NCBI RefSeq assembly: GCF_001874145.1
Contig: NZ_MPCX01000003.1
Span: forward strand, 248,001 to 312,000
Reading direction: 5' to 3'
Origin: Lacinutrix sp. MedPE-SW
GTDB lineage: Bacteria > Bacteroidota > Bacteroidia > Flavobacteriales > Flavobacteriaceae
Length of the DNA stretch: 64,000 nucleotides
The translations under genes were made by a program, and so were the position numbers. The notes below the pieces were generated by a model. That model had not been told where the DNA came from. It searched no databases and saw only the letters and a program-made list of their open reading frames with translations. Position 1 is the first letter of the stretch. Each line of letters opens with the position of its first letter. This document shows positions 61,374 to 64,000 of the stretch, piece by piece.

Positions 61374-62996
61374 ATGAAAAATATTAAATATATATGGCTA
61401 TTAGCTATTGCGCTGGGTTTTACAGCGTGTAATGATGAAGAAGATTTTGAAGACCGATTAGACAACCCACCACAAGATGCTGTTGTATTACCTGCATTAA
61501 CTGCTGGTTCTGCAGATTTTTCAAATTTTGTTTCTTTAGGCGCATCTTTTACCGCTGGGTTTTCAGACAATGCATTATTTATTTCTAGTCAAGAAAATTC
61601 ATTTCCAAACACAATGGCAAAACAATTTGCAAAAGCGGGAGGTGGAAGCTTTACACAACCATTAATGAATGATAATTTTGGAGGTTTAGCAGTTGGAGGA
61701 ACTAGAATTACAGAACCAAGACTTGTTTTTGGTGGTGCAGGACCTGTACCTTTAGAATCTGTAATAGGACCTGTTACTGTTTCTACAGATTTATTGAGCC
61801 CACCAAACGGACCTTTTAATAATGTTGGTGTGCCAGGAGCAAAAAGCTTTCACATGATTGCACCTGGATATGGAAATTTAGCTAATTTTCCATCAGCAGC
61901 AAACCCATACGCTGTACGTTTAACTGGAGCTACACCTGATGCGTCAATGTTAGAATTAGCAGTAGCTCAAAATCCAACATTTTTCACATTAAGTGAAGTT
62001 GGAGGTAATGATGTTTTAGGTTATGCTATTTCTGGTGGTGATGGATCAGATGTTATAACACCAACAGCAACTTTTGATTTTTCATTAAATACAATGGTAA
62101 CTGCATTAACTGCAAACGGAGCAAAAGGAGCAATTGGAAATGTACCAAATATTACAAGTTTATCATATTTTACAACAGTACCTTACAATGCATTAGAACC
62201 ATCTAATCCAGATTTTGGTCCTCAAATACCAACTTTAAATACAATTTTTGGAGCTTTAAACCCAATATTTAATGCTGTTGATCCATCAAGAGCTATAGTA
62301 TTTTCTGAAACAGAAGCAAGTCCTGTAATAATAAAAGATGAAAATTTAGCAGATATTTCTGCAATAATAACTCAAGCTTTAAATGATAGTGACACTTTTC
62401 CTGCTTTTTTAGCACAATTTGGCTTACCTCCACAGGCAGCTCCATTAGTAGCTTCTTTATTAGGTAACACATACGGACAATCTAGACAAGCTACTGCTGA
62501 GGATTTATTAGTATTACCAAGTTCTTCAATTATAGGAACAGTTAATGCAACAAATGCACAATTTTTAATAAACCAAGGATTACCAGCAAATTTAGCAGGA
62601 CAATTTTCTGCAGAAGGTGTAAGTTTCCCATTAGAAGACAAATGGGTATTAACTCCAGAAGAACAACAAGAAGTTGCAGATGCAACAGCTGCGTATAATG
62701 CAACAATTTCAAGTGTAGCTACAGCAAACGGTTTAGCTCTAGTAGATTTAAATTCTATTTTAGAACAAGCTTCTACAGTTGGTATTCAATTTGATGATTA
62801 CAATTTAAATACATCATTAGTATTTGGTGGATTAGTAAGTTTAGATGGTGTACATCTTACTGCTAGAGGTTATGCATTAATGGCTAATTCTTTCTTAGAG
62901 GCTATTGATACAACTTATGGCTCTAATTTTGTAGCATCAGGAAATGTTGCTAAAGCTGAAGATTTTAGCGTAACATACTCTCCTCTATTACAATAA
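61374..62996 (+). CDS. SGNH/GDSL-type hydrolase lipoprotein
   Basis: 540 residues. Lipoprotein signal ends LGFTAC (Cys19) with an acidic follow-on (NDEEDFED). Block I is VSLGASFTAGFSD (Ser58 as nucleophile in place of the usual GDSL), block III is VGGNDVLGYA (Asn), and the catalytic Asp-His is in DGVHLTARGYALMANSFLE near the C terminus, so all four SGNH blocks can be assigned. A Gly/Ala-rich middle (FGGLAVGGTRITEPRLVFGG) and a long insertion (about 260-400) make it longer than typical 200-300 residue family members. It follows the receptor by 10 bp and likely acts on the receptor's substrate at the cell surface. Ends at a strong terminator. Confidence 0.88.
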   Translation: MKNIKYIWLLAIALGFTACNDEEDFEDRLDNPPQDAVVLPALTAGSADFSNFVSLGASFTAGFSDNALFISSQENSFPNTMAKQFAKAGGGSFTQPLMNDNFGGLAVGGTRITEPRLVFGGAGPVPLESVIGPVTVSTDLLSPPNGPFNNVGVPGAKSFHMIAPGYGNLANFPSAANPYAVRLTGATPDASMLELAVAQNPTFFTLSEVGGNDVLGYAISGGDGSDVITPTATFDFSLNTMVTALTANGAKGAIGNVPNITSLSYFTTVPYNALEPSNPDFGPQIPTLNTIFGALNPIFNAVDPSRAIVFSETEASPVIIKDENLADISAIITQALNDSDTFPAFLAQFGLPPQAAPLVASLLGNTYGQSRQATAEDLLVLPSSSIIGTVNATNAQFLINQGLPANLAGQFSAEGVSFPLEDKWVLTPEEQQEVADATAAYNATISSVATANGLALVDLNSILEQASTVGIQFDDYNLNTSLVFGGLVSLDGVHLTARGYALMANSFLEAIDTTYGSNFVASGNVAKAEDFSVTYSPLLQ

Positions 62997-63020
62997 ATTA
63001 CCAAAATATTATATAATAAT

Positions 63021-63050
63021 AAAACGCCTTCTATATGAAGGCGTTTTTTA
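63021..63050 (+). terminator. Terminator of TonB receptor / SGNH operon
   Basis: An 11-bp perfect stem (63021-63031 with 63037-63047, core ACGCCTTC) with a 5-nt loop and T-run. Confidence 0.9.
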
Positions 63051-63095
63051 TATATAAAAAGCTTGAAAACAGCTTTTATTTTAAATTAAAACTCA

Positions 63096-63103
63096 TATCT
63101 TTG
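63096..63103 (+). promoter_or_regulatory. -7 promoter element for atpD
   Basis: TATCTTTG, an exact TAnnTTTG match, 60 nt before the atpD ATG; it follows the upstream terminator, so atpD starts a new transcription unit. Confidence 0.65.
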
Positions 63104-63160
63104 CAGCCGAAAACAAATCGTGTTTTCAAACAATTAAACAGCATAATATTAAATAGATAA

Positions 63161-64000
<840 letters not shown>

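Overview
The window reads as the chromosome of a marine-type Flavobacteriaceae bacterium (phylum Bacteroidota). The evidence is strongly AT-rich DNA, several secreted TonB-dependent receptors each followed by a lipoprotein gene, promoters that fit the Bacteroidota -7 element TAnnTTTG, near absence of Shine-Dalgarno sequences, and family-typical enzymes (isoleucyl-tRNA synthetase with a GVHH signature, a cysteine-poor DksA, a short GT5-only 'starch synthase', DUF4270, DUF5689, DUF3108). I see no tRNA, rRNA, CRISPR array, insertion sequence, phage gene or origin. The DNA looks vertically inherited and densely coding; both edges cut genes (a hybrid kinase on the left, atpD on the right).

Layout. 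1-3.4 kb: two tandem paralogous hybrid histidine kinases, the second with a receiver that lost its phospho-acceptor aspartate, then a TerB-like gene. 3.6-15.5 kb: housekeeping genes mfd, a TlpA-like thioredoxin protein, a YraN nuclease, an exported LD-carboxypeptidase, metG, two lipoproteins (one OmpA-like) and tex. 15.5-17 kb: three small unknown membrane or secreted proteins. 17-27.4 kb: an accessory nutrient-uptake region with two related TonB receptor/choice-of-anchor-J lipoprotein modules on either side of a secreted endonuclease/exonuclease/phosphatase protein.

27.5-34.8 kb: a four-gene operon with overlapping stop/start codons (DUF3108, tryptophan 2,3-dioxygenase, M23 peptidase, pgi), then the tyrosine-catabolic genes hppD and hmgA with a structured intergenic element between them. 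35-39 kb: an outer-membrane patatin and uvrC. 39-44 kb: retropepsin-like protease / RimK / AstE-like / 5-formyl-THF cyclo-ligase genes, followed by a soluble PAS kinase and a CheY-like regulator. 44-54 kb, minus strand: lspA, a secreted repeat-like protein, dksA-like, ileS, radA, a serine-less alpha/beta hydrolase, a UPF0104 membrane protein, panD and panC. 54-58.5 kb: GT5-like protein, DUF4270 lipoprotein, glmS. 58.6-63 kb: TonB receptor plus SGNH-type lipoprotein. 63.1 kb to the end: atpD.

Most worth following up: the double TonB-receptor/nuclease locus (17.0-27.3 kb); two intergenic elements with nested complementary arms (3424-3529 and 33521-33592); promoters placed 4-5 nt from start codons, predicting leaderless mRNAs for uvrC, panD and others; terminators that abut start codons; and several conserved proteins that kept the fold but lost key residues (receiver domain, esterase nucleophile, GT5 glucan-synthase motif, zinc finger). 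All functions here are inferred from sequence by eye; no database search was run.
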